NCBI GenBank assembly: GCA_016219905.1
Contig: JACRKA010000040.1
Location: 1-36,147 of the forward strand
Direction of reading: 5' to 3'
Length of the DNA stretch: 36,147 nt
From: Verrucomicrobiota bacterium
Lineage (GTDB): Bacteria; Verrucomicrobiota; Verrucomicrobiia; CAIQCK01
Shown: one piece after another, positions 13,990 through 20,306 of the stretch
Layout: each line of letters opens with the position of its first letter
How positions within the stretch are numbered: the first letter of the stretch is position 1
Notes under the pieces: model-generated
What the model saw: only the letters and a program-made list of their open reading frames with translations
Told to the model about the DNA's origin: nothing
Databases searched by the model: none
Translations under genes and position numbers: made by a program

Positions 13990-15594
13990 ATGCATCCACT
14001 CCTCCGATTCCTGCTTCCGCTGCTGGCCGCCGTTGGTGCCGCTGGTGCCGCGGACAACTGGGCCGAGCGGATGCTCATCGTGGCCAACAAGAAAATCGCT
14101 GCCTCCGTCAACCTCGCCCACTACTACGCCGACCAGCGCGCCATCGCCACCAACCGCATCCTGTTGCTCGACTGCCCCGCCTCGTTCCAAGTCACCCGCC
14201 GCGAGTTCAACGACACCGTGCGCGACCCGATTGACCGCCATCTCCAGCAACAAGGCTGGCTCAAGCGCGATGCGCTCGGCCAGACCGTCCGCAACGACTG
14301 CTGGCTGCTGGCGCTTTGCTTCGGCGTGCCCTTGAGAATCGTCCCCGACCCCGACCTGCGCGAACCAGGCGCTGAGCGGCTCCCGTCCCAGTTCCGCCGC
14401 AACGAAGCCGCCGTGGACAGCGAACTGGCCCGGTTGCCGTCGTTGAACGCGCCGCTCGAGGGGCCGCTGTCCAATCCGTTCTTCAAGATGGAATTCTTCC
14501 CCGCCTGCAGCCGCCAGATGATGATGGTCGCCCGCCTCGACGGCCCGAACGCCGACATCGCCCGCGCGCTCGTGGACCGCGCCCTCCTGGTGGAACGGAC
14601 CGGCTTGCTGGGGCGCGCCTACTTCGATGCGCGCGGCACACGCGACCCCCGCCTGAAACCGGCGGATGACAGCATCCGAGCCGCCGCCGCCGCCATGCGC
14701 AAGGCCGGCATCGAGACCACCCTCGACGAACGCGAAGAAGTCTTCACCGCCGCCTACCCCATGACCGATGTCGCGTTCTACGAAGGGTGGTATTCCGAGA
14801 CGATGGCCGGCGCCCTCGCGCGGCCCTCGTTCCGCTTCCGGCCGGGCGCGATCGCCTATCACATCCATTCCTTCAGCGCCTGGAACCTCAACACCAACTG
14901 GGTCGGGCCTTGCCTCGCGCGCGGCGCCGGCGCCGGCGTCGGCTACGTCTATGAACCCTATCTCAACTTCGTGATGGACCCGAAGCTCTTCGCCGAGCGG
15001 CTGCTCAGCGGCCACAACTTCGTCGAGTCCGCCTACGCGGCCACGCCCGCGCTCTCCTGGCAGCAGACCGTCGTCGGCGACCCGCTCTACCGCCCGTTCC
15101 CGTTCACCGCCCCGGAGCAAACCGCCAAGCTGGAATCCCTCAATCACCCGGAGCGCGCCTGGGGCTGCCTGCGCCAAGCCAACCTCCTCGCCGCCGCCGG
15201 CAAGGAACCCGAGGCCATCGCCTACCTCACCAAACAAAACGCGACGCTCCACAGCCCCATCCTCGACGAGAAACTCGGCGACCTCTTCCGCGCCTTCCGC
15301 CTCTCCAAGGAAGCCGTCCCCGCCTACCAGCGCGCCGCCGCGGCTTACGAAGACCCCTACGCCGTCGTCCGCGTCGCGCTCAGCATGGCCGACGAGCTGT
15401 TGAAACTCCGCCGCCAGCGCGACGCGCTCGACGTGCTGGACCAGTTGATCCGCAAGTTTGCGGCCTACGAGGGCCGCCGCGCCCTGCTCCGCGACGCGGT
15501 CGGCATCGCCGCCAAGCTCGGGGATGACACCAAGCTCGAGTTCTATCACCAGCAACTCGGCCCGGAGCCGGAGAAACCGCCGGCAAAGAAATAA
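13990..15594 (+). CDS. Exported TIGR03790-family protein with TPR-like C-terminus
   Basis: A 534-residue protein with a signal peptide (LLRFLLPLLAAVGAAGA). The region to about 380 matches the TIGR03790 family by its opening WAERMLIVANKKIAASVNLAHYYADQRAI, the CFGVPLRIVP stretch and SWQQTVVGDPLYRPF near the end. From about 385 to 520 there are helical repeats resembling TPRs (EPEAIAYLTKQ, SKEAVPAYQRAAAAYEDPYAVV, QRDALDVLDQLI). The TIGR03790 family is found mainly in Planctomycetota, Verrucomicrobiota and relatives; its function is not known, although caspase-like folds have been suggested for similar proteins. It follows the MBL-fold gene by nine bases. Confidence 0.8.
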   Translation: MHPLLRFLLPLLAAVGAAGAADNWAERMLIVANKKIAASVNLAHYYADQRAIATNRILLLDCPASFQVTRREFNDTVRDPIDRHLQQQGWLKRDALGQTVRNDCWLLALCFGVPLRIVPDPDLREPGAERLPSQFRRNEAAVDSELARLPSLNAPLEGPLSNPFFKMEFFPACSRQMMMVARLDGPNADIARALVDRALLVERTGLLGRAYFDARGTRDPRLKPADDSIRAAAAAMRKAGIETTLDEREEVFTAAYPMTDVAFYEGWYSETMAGALARPSFRFRPGAIAYHIHSFSAWNLNTNWVGPCLARGAGAGVGYVYEPYLNFVMDPKLFAERLLSGHNFVESAYAATPALSWQQTVVGDPLYRPFPFTAPEQTAKLESLNHPERAWGCLRQANLLAAAGKEPEAIAYLTKQNATLHSPILDEKLGDLFRAFRLSKEAVPAYQRAAAAYEDPYAVVRVALSMADELLKLRRQRDALDVLDQLIRKFAAYEGRRALLRDAVGIAAKLGDDTKLEFYHQQLGPEPEKPPAKK

Positions 15595-15606
15595 AGGCGG
15601 CGCGCT

Positions 15607-17166
15607 TTACACCACCCGCGCCACCTTCTGCCGCTTGCCGTTGGCCAGCGCCCGGTTGACCGCGTTCAGGTAAGCCTTCGCGCTCGCCTCAACGATGTCC
15701 GTGCTCGCGCCGCGGCCCGTGATCGGCTCCTGGCCGCCGAAGTTCACCTTCACCGTCACCTCGCCCACGGCGTCCTTGCCGCTGGTGGTGGCGCGGAGTT
15801 GATAGTCGAGCAGCTTGCCGTGCTTGCCCGTGATGCGGTCAATGGCCTTGAGCACCGCGTCCACCGGCCCGTCGCCGATGCCGGCATCCACGCTGACCTT
15901 CTTGCCTTTGCGAAGCTTCACCGTGGCGGTGTGGGTCACGCCCGTGCCGCCGACGAAGCTCAAGTGCTCGAGCGCGTAGGTCTCGCGCACCACGCTGGCC
16001 TCGCTCTCCACCAGCGCGACGAGGTCGTCGTCATACACGAACTTCTTCGCGTCGCCGATCTTCTTGAACTCGACGAACACGCGGTTGATCTCGTCGTCGC
16101 TGAGCTTGAAGCGGAGGTGTTTGAGCCGGCGGCTGAGCGCGTTGCGGCCGCTGTGCTTGGTCAGCGGCAACTCCGTCTCGCCCCAGCCGACCTGCTGCGG
16201 ATCCATGATCTCGTAGGTCTCGCGCTTCTTGAGGATGCCGTCCTGGTGGATGCCCGCCGAGTGGGCGAACGCGTTCTCGCCAACGATGGCCTTGTTGCGC
16301 TGGACGACAAAGCTGGTGTGCCGGCTGACGAGCTTCGAGGTCTTCACGATCTCGTGGGCGTCAATGTCGGTGTGGACGTCCTTGAAGTAATCGCCGCGCG
16401 TCTTGAGGGCCATGACGCATTCCTCGAGGCTGGCGTTGCCGGCCCGCTCACCGATGCCGTTGATGGTGCATTCGATCTGCCGCGCGCCGTTGGCGACGCC
16501 GGCGAGGCTGTTCGCTACGGCGAGGCCGAGGTCGTCATGGCAATGGACGCTGATGATGGCGCGGCTGCCGACGCGTTGGTAGAGGTGGCGGATGACGGCG
16601 CCGTATTGCTCCGGCATCGCGTAGCCGACCGTGTCGGCGATGTTCACCGTCGTTGCGCCCGCCTCGACGGCCGCCTCGGTGACCTCGGTGAGGAAGCTCA
16701 GCTCCGTCCGCGCCGCGTCCTCCGGCGAGAACTCGATGTTGTCCACAAATTGTTTCGCCCGTTTCACGCCCTCGACGGCGAGGCGGAGGATTTGCGCCTG
16801 CGCCTTGCCGAACTTGAACTCGCGGTGGATCGGTGATGTGGCGAGAAAAACGTGGATGCGGCCGAGCTTGCCGGCGGGCTTGACGGCCTTCGCGGCAGCC
16901 TCGATGTCCTTCGGGATGCAGCGGGCGAGGCCGCAGATGACGGGGCCTTGGCCGCCGGGCGACGTGCCGGCGATCTCCGCGCTGATGAGCCGGACGCTCT
17001 CGAAGTCGCCGTCGCTGATGACGGGAAAGCCTGCCTCGATGATGTCCACGCGCAGCCGGGCGAGCTGGCGGGCGACCTCCATCTTCTGGCGGATGTTCAT
17101 GGACGCGCCGGGGCACTGCTCGCCGTCGCGGAGCGTCGTGTCAAATATGTGGACTTTCTCGGACAT
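15607..17166 (-). CDS. leuA: 2-isopropylmalate synthase
   Basis: A 519-residue enzyme that condenses acetyl-CoA with 2-ketoisovalerate in the first committed step of leucine biosynthesis. The catalytic TIM barrel carries FDTTLRDGEQ (8-17), ADTVGY (177-182) and the metal-binding HCHDDLG (208-214). The C-terminal domain (about 390-519) is the leucine-binding regulatory domain, with FVGGTGVTHTATVKLRKG and DAVLKAIDRITG. The length is normal for LeuA type 1. The ATG at 17166 (MSEKVHIFD) has AGGA eight bases upstream. The upstream extension of the frame is leader RNA. The gene is preceded by a Leu-rich leader peptide and an attenuator, so it appears to be controlled by leucine supply. The gene is convergent with the TIGR03790 gene, 12 bases away. 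Confidence 0.95.
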   Translation of the reverse strand: MSEKVHIFDTTLRDGEQCPGASMNIRQKMEVARQLARLRVDIIEAGFPVISDGDFESVRLISAEIAGTSPGGQGPVICGLARCIPKDIEAAAKAVKPAGKLGRIHVFLATSPIHREFKFGKAQAQILRLAVEGVKRAKQFVDNIEFSPEDAARTELSFLTEVTEAAVEAGATTVNIADTVGYAMPEQYGAVIRHLYQRVGSRAIISVHCHDDLGLAVANSLAGVANGARQIECTINGIGERAGNASLEECVMALKTRGDYFKDVHTDIDAHEIVKTSKLVSRHTSFVVQRNKAIVGENAFAHSAGIHQDGILKKRETYEIMDPQQVGWGETELPLTKHSGRNALSRRLKHLRFKLSDDEINRVFVEFKKIGDAKKFVYDDDLVALVESEASVVRETYALEHLSFVGGTGVTHTATVKLRKGKKVSVDAGIGDGPVDAVLKAIDRITGKHGKLLDYQLRATTSGKDAVGEVTVKVNFGGQEPITGRGASTDIVEASAKAYLNAVNRALANGKRQKVARVV

Positions 17167-17183
17167 GGTTCTTTCCTCGCTTT

Positions 17184-17213
17184 CAGCGGTCAGCCGCCAG
17201 CTTCCAGCCATCG
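17184..17213. repeat. Heptamer repeat (gcnnnca type) in the leuA leader
   Basis: Four 7-base units, gctttca, gcggtca, gccgcca, gcttcca, lie between the leuA start and the attenuator terminator. They continue the 7-base periodicity seen in the pot operon with yet another sequence. Confidence 0.7.
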
Positions 17214-17228
17214 GCCTTGTTTCATCAA

Positions 17229-17263
17229 CAAAAAACCCACCTGCCTCGCGGCGGGTGGGTTGT
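17229..17263 (-). terminator. Attenuator terminator upstream of leuA
   Basis: On the minus strand, AACCCACC and GGTGGGTT (17234-17241) form an 8-bp stem. An inner GCC-GCGA-GGC tetraloop hairpin sits inside, and the last Gs run into TTTTTT. It sits between the leader peptide stop and leuA, where it would end transcription unless the alternative pairing forms. Confidence 0.9.
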
Positions 17264-17304
17264 TCAAAAACTTGTTTTTCGTTTACGCGCAAACACAACC
17301 CACC
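17254..17304 (-). promoter_or_regulatory. Antiterminator pairing of the leuA attenuator
   Basis: GGTGGGTTGT (minus strand, 17304-17295, inside codons 19-22 of the leader peptide) is perfectly complementary over 10 bases to ACAACCCACC (17263-17254), the 5' arm of the terminator. The pairings are mutually exclusive. A further hairpin GGCTGCT/AGCAGCC (17326-17332 with 17308-17314) encloses the Leu codons. Confidence 0.85.
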
Positions 17305-17360
17305 ATCGGCTGCTCCAGTAGTAGCAGCAGCCCCCAAGCGGCGAGTTGCGTGGCGTTCAT
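17283..17360 (-). CDS. Leucine-rich leader peptide of the leuA attenuator
   Basis: A 25-codon ORF: MNATQLAAWG, then five consecutive leucines at codons 11-15 (CTG CTG CTA CTA CTG, 17330-17316), then EQPMVGCVCA and TAA. Ribosome stalling at these codons when leucyl-tRNA is scarce would leave codons 19-22 free to pair with the terminator arm and allow leuA transcription. A ribosome that reaches the stop would cover them and let the terminator form. The rare-looking CTA codons may sharpen the response. The ATG begins 10 bases after the -10 box, so the mRNA leader is almost absent and there is no Shine-Dalgarno. Leader-peptide control of leu genes is established in enterobacteria; here it is inferred from sequence. 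Confidence 0.85.
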   Translation of the reverse strand: MNATQLAAWGLLLLLEQPMVGCVCA

Positions 17361-17369
17361 GACGCGCGG

Positions 17370-17398
17370 ACACTAACCGGCCTGCAGTTACAGGTCAA
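17370..17398 (-). promoter_or_regulatory. leuA promoter
   Basis: On the minus strand TTGACC (17398-17393), 17 bases, TAGTGT (17375-17370). The leader peptide ATG follows ten bases later. Confidence 0.7.
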
Positions 17399-17446
17399 AC
17401 GCGATTTTCGTGGAGGCTGGGGCGCGCACGGCGGCTGATTTCGAGG

Positions 17447-17475
17447 TTGGAATTCCGCCGGCACGGGATTAGTCT
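17447..17475 (+). promoter_or_regulatory. Promoter candidate for the lipoprotein operon
   Basis: TTGGAA (17447-17452), 17 bases, TAGTCT (17470-17475). The -10 closely resembles that of leuA and of the metallo-hydrolase gene. Confidence 0.5.
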
Positions 17476-17510
17476 CCGCGCGTCTTCAGAAGGCCAGGGA
17501 AGGAGAAGCG

Positions 17511-17891
17511 ATGCCGTCACTCAAGACCATGGTGGCCACCGCGATCGTCGCAGGCGCCGCGGGCGGTTGTGTTTCCGTGCAGGACGGCCACGTCGTCTGC
17601 CGCGACAAGCAGGGCACCACCCACCACGTCATCGTTGGCTTCGGCGTCGTCCGCGTGAACGAATCCAACCCGGGAGCCGCCGTCGTGACCAGCACCGACG
17701 CGCTGGGCATCGCCGTCACGGACCAGCCGGGCCTGAAGGTCGGTCTCGGCTACTCATCGAGCACGGTGGTGGCCGTCCCCGACGGGGCGACCAACGTGCT
17801 CATCGAAACCTCGAAACAACCCTGCGGCCCGTTGCGCGTCAGCGTGCCGGCCGCGCCAGTCAGTGAACCCCCCAAAGGAGGAACCCCATGA
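17511..17891 (+). CDS. Small lipoprotein, function unknown
   Basis: A 126-residue protein with signal MPSLKTMVATAIVAGAAGGC and a lipobox-like AGGC (Cys20). The mature part is predicted mostly beta-strand (GTTHHVIVGFGVVRVNES, GLKVGLGYSSSTVVAVPDG) and ends Pro-rich. I do not recognise a family. AGGAG lies five bases before the ATG. Its stop overlaps the start of the next lipoprotein gene (ATGA), so the two are translationally coupled. They may act together at the envelope. Confidence 0.75.
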   Translation: MPSLKTMVATAIVAGAAGGCVSVQDGHVVCRDKQGTTHHVIVGFGVVRVNESNPGAAVVTSTDALGIAVTDQPGLKVGLGYSSSTVVAVPDGATNVLIETSKQPCGPLRVSVPAAPVSEPPKGGTP

Positions 17892-18565
17892 ACAAGACAA
17901 CGCGCAGGCAGGCAGTGCAGGCGGCGCTCGGCGTGTGTTGCCTCGCCGGTATCGCGGCGGGCTGCGCCGGCCGCCAGGCGGTCTATGCAGTCACCGGCAC
18001 GACGCTGGGCGTGGAGATCGCCCAGAATCCCTCGACCCAGATGTATCAAGCCAAGCTCGGCTACAACCGGGCCGAGATGGCCATCGTGCCCACCAACCGC
18101 TCCGCCAATGAAGAGCCGAATGCGAGCCAGAACGGGGCGGCCGATTGCGCCGACGTGATGATGGAGTTCCGCTTCTCCGGCGTCTTCTCGACCGGCCCGG
18201 AATCCGGCATCTACCAGCGGCTCGCCGTCGGCAGGGAGGCGGTGAGGAACACCGGCGCGGCGTTCCTGTTCGCCAAGGGCCACGACGGCCAACTGAAGCC
18301 GGACACGGCGGCTGCGGTGCTCCAGAGCCTGCGCAGCGTCCCGTCCGCCCCCATGGATGTTGATCAAGCGAAACGGAAATTGCAGGACGCGTTCGACAAG
18401 GCTGGGCCCAAGCAGGCGGACTTCCATGCCGTGGCAAAGGAAGTGGGCCGCACCATCAACAAGCAATACGACAACTTCAACTTCTTCCTGAGCGACGAAC
18501 GGACCTCGATGGAGGTTGTGAAGAAGATGGAAGCGGCGCTTCGGGAAAAACACTTACTGCCTTAG
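17888..18565 (+). CDS. Lipoprotein of unknown function
   Basis: A 225-residue protein with signal TRRQAVQAALGVCCLAGIAAGC and lipobox AAGC. The opening twin arginine (TRRQAVQ) could suit Tat export, though the motif is incomplete. Mature sequence: a beta-rich N-terminal half (VYAVTGTTLGVEIAQNP, QAKLGYNRAEMAIVPTNR, DVMMEFRFSGVFS) and a helical C-terminal half (DVDQAKRKLQDAFDKAG to KKMEAALREKHLLP). I recognise no family. The phrase LGYNRAEMAIVPTN resembles short secreted proteins seen in Bacteroidota and Verrucomicrobiota, without a known role. A ribosome site, AAAGGAGG, lies just upstream. It is coupled to the preceding gene by ATGA. Confidence 0.75.
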   Translation: MNKTTRRQAVQAALGVCCLAGIAAGCAGRQAVYAVTGTTLGVEIAQNPSTQMYQAKLGYNRAEMAIVPTNRSANEEPNASQNGAADCADVMMEFRFSGVFSTGPESGIYQRLAVGREAVRNTGAAFLFAKGHDGQLKPDTAAAVLQSLRSVPSAPMDVDQAKRKLQDAFDKAGPKQADFHAVAKEVGRTINKQYDNFNFFLSDERTSMEVVKKMEAALREKHLLP

Positions 18566-18601
18566 CGAAGACACGGTTGTTTGGCCAAAGGAGAACCGAA
18601 T

Positions 18602-18760
18602 ATGGAACACACCCAGGTAGTCCGCATCCCGCTGGATCCGCCCGTGGACTTGGAGCAGCGAATCGTTGACAAGTGCAAGCTCAAGTATGGGGCCGGCTAT
18701 CGGCTGGCCGGTTGTTTCGCTCTGCAAACGGAACTCATCCTGGTTTTCCAAAAGCCGTAG
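18602..18760 (+). CDS. Small protein of 52 residues, third gene of the lipoprotein operon
   Basis: ATG at 18602 to TAG at 18760, with AAAGGAGAA nine bases upstream, which is a strong ribosome site. The sequence starts MEHTQVVRIPLDPPVDLEQR and ends GYRLAGCFALQTELILVFQK-P. It has no signal peptide. The strand-helix-strand pattern resembles short DUF4177-like proteins, but that is only a resemblance. It lies 36 bases after the lipoprotein gene on the same strand. The 171 bases that follow, before the NIPSNAP gene, hold no recognisable feature. Confidence 0.6.
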   Translation: MEHTQVVRIPLDPPVDLEQRIVDKCKLKYGAGYRLAGCFALQTELILVFQKP

Positions 18761-18931
18761 CGTCGCGCCGACGGCGCGAGGATCGTCCTGATCACGGCGG
18801 CTTCGTGCCAGCCGGCCTGCCTCCACGTCCTCGCCTCGGGCAACGGGATGTTTGTATGGGAGGAGTCGCCTGCTTTCTTCGCCAACTTCACCGTTGCTTC
18901 GCGGCGGCCAGGTCGTAAAGTTGCCGCCGCC

Positions 18932-19378
18932 ATGAGAATCATCCTCGCCTGCCTCGCTTCCGCCATTTCTTCCGCCTTTGCCATCTACGCCGCCGATGCG
19001 CCGGCCACGTCGCCTGCCCGCAGCCCGTCGCTGGCGAAAGGCTCGCGCTGTTTCGAGATGCGGACCTATCACGCCACGACGGGCAAGCTGGAGGAGTTGC
19101 ACCTGCGGTTCCGCGCGCACACTAACGCGCTGTTCATCAAGCACGGCATCCAGATCGTCGCTTACTGGGTGCCGCTCGACCAGGGCGGCAACTACGAGGA
19201 CAAGCTGGTCTATGTCCTCGCTTACCCGAACCGCGCCGCGCGCGAGAAGTCGTGGCAGGCGTTCCTCGCTGATGCAGACTGGATCGCGGCGAAGAACGCC
19301 TCCGAGGTCAACGGCAAGCTCGTGGACAAGATCGAGTCGGCGTTCATGACTGCCACCGACTACTCGCCGATCCGGTAG
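18932..19378 (+). CDS. Exported NIPSNAP-family protein
   Basis: A 148-residue protein with a signal peptide (MRIILACLASAISSAFAIYA). The mature part is a single NIPSNAP/dimeric alpha-beta barrel domain: CFEMRTYHATTGKLEELHLRF, then HTNALFIKHGIQIVAYWVPLDQ, YVLAYPNRAAREKSWQAFLAD and a C-terminal MTATDYSPIR. Verrucomicrobiota and Planctomycetota carry many exported NIPSNAP proteins; no enzymatic role is established. The start at 18932 begins the signal peptide, and an upstream in-frame ATG at 18848 would add residues without one. Confidence 0.85.
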   Translation: MRIILACLASAISSAFAIYAADAPATSPARSPSLAKGSRCFEMRTYHATTGKLEELHLRFRAHTNALFIKHGIQIVAYWVPLDQGGNYEDKLVYVLAYPNRAAREKSWQAFLADADWIAAKNASEVNGKLVDKIESAFMTATDYSPIR

Positions 19379-19424
19379 CTGACGCACCTGAGACAACCGC
19401 GACACCCGACAAATATCCAGTCTG

Positions 19425-19556
19425 ATGAAACGCATCTTTCTTGCAGTGTCAATTCCTGCCGCAGCCGGATGGCTGCAGGCTGGCGGCGCCATCTCGACGG
19501 CGCCCGCTTTGCCGCGACTGGCGCCGGGAGACCAACGGACTTATAAGGAATCATGA
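19425..19556 (+). CDS. Small ORF with signal-like N-terminus, coupled to the following methyltransferase
   Basis: A 43-codon ORF, MKRIFLAVSIPAAAGWLQAG and on to TYKES, whose stop overlaps the start of the next gene as ATGA. Its N-terminus looks like a signal peptide but the rest is very short. It may be a translated upstream ORF that feeds ribosomes to the methyltransferase, or the remnant of a secreted protein. Part of it (about 19458-19515) contains palindromic GC-rich sequence such as GGCGCC, so it may be repeat-derived. Confidence 0.35.
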   Translation: MKRIFLAVSIPAAAGWLQAGGAISTAPALPRLAPGDQRTYKES

Positions 19557-20158
19557 GCAACGGATCCGATTGGGCATTCAGATACCGCGTCTTCCTTGGG
19601 GTCGCCTTCTTGACGCCCTGTGTTGTCGTTGCGGTGTTCTCCAAACCCCTTTTCACGGAAGGGTCGTGGGCAGACGTCGTGACTGAGTTCTTCGGGTGGG
19701 CGGTTTTCCTGCTGGGTGCCGGTTGCCGTTTGTGGGCGACGCTTTATATCGGCGGACGAAAGAAACAAGTCCTGGTCACCGAAGGACCGTATTCGATTTG
19801 CAGGAATCCGTTGTATGTAGGTTCGTTCTTGATCGGGATGTCCGCGGGCTTTTTCCTTCAGAGCATCGTTTTCATGGCCGGCTTCTTTCTGGTGGTGGTG
19901 GCTTACGCGACGGCAGTGGTGCCCAGGGAGGAGAGCAGGCTGCGCGAGATCTTTGGCGAGGAATATGCGCGGTTTTGTCAAAGCGTGCCCCGTTTCTGGC
20001 CTCACCCTCGCGGGTTCCACACCGCGCCGACCATCGAGTTGAATCTCAAGAACCTGTCGAGCGAACTCAAGAGCTCCGCAATATGGATCGGCCTGCCCGT
20101 TCTCGCGAAGGTCTTCAACATGCTCCGTTGCCAGCCCTGGTGGCCTCACTTCTTCTAG
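19553..20158 (+). CDS. Isoprenylcysteine carboxyl methyltransferase (ICMT/PEMT)-like membrane protein
   Basis: A 201-residue inner-membrane protein with about four helices (YRVFLGVAFLTPCVVVAVFS, FFGWAVFLLGAGCRLWATLY, LYVGSFLIGMSAGFFLQSIVF, MAGFFLVVVAYATAVV). The SAM-binding signature of the ICMT/phospholipid methyltransferase family is visible as GPYSICRNPLYVG followed by EESRLREIFGEEYARFCQSVPRFWP. Bacterial members methylate lipids or small molecules; the substrate here is unknown. The start overlaps the upstream small ORF (ATGA). Confidence 0.82.
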   Translation: MSNGSDWAFRYRVFLGVAFLTPCVVVAVFSKPLFTEGSWADVVTEFFGWAVFLLGAGCRLWATLYIGGRKKQVLVTEGPYSICRNPLYVGSFLIGMSAGFFLQSIVFMAGFFLVVVAYATAVVPREESRLREIFGEEYARFCQSVPRFWPHPRGFHTAPTIELNLKNLSSELKSSAIWIGLPVLAKVFNMLRCQPWWPHFF

Positions 20159-20306
20159 GGTCGTGGCAGTTTCTCCCGCTCATCGAATCCACTTGGAAAC
20201 CGAAATGAAAAAACCGGCTGCACCCGTTTAGGTTGGAATCGCCGCCGTGCGCCGCAACAGCCACGGTCCATGAAAAGCGTTCTCTGCCTCCGCACCACGG
20301 ACGCCT

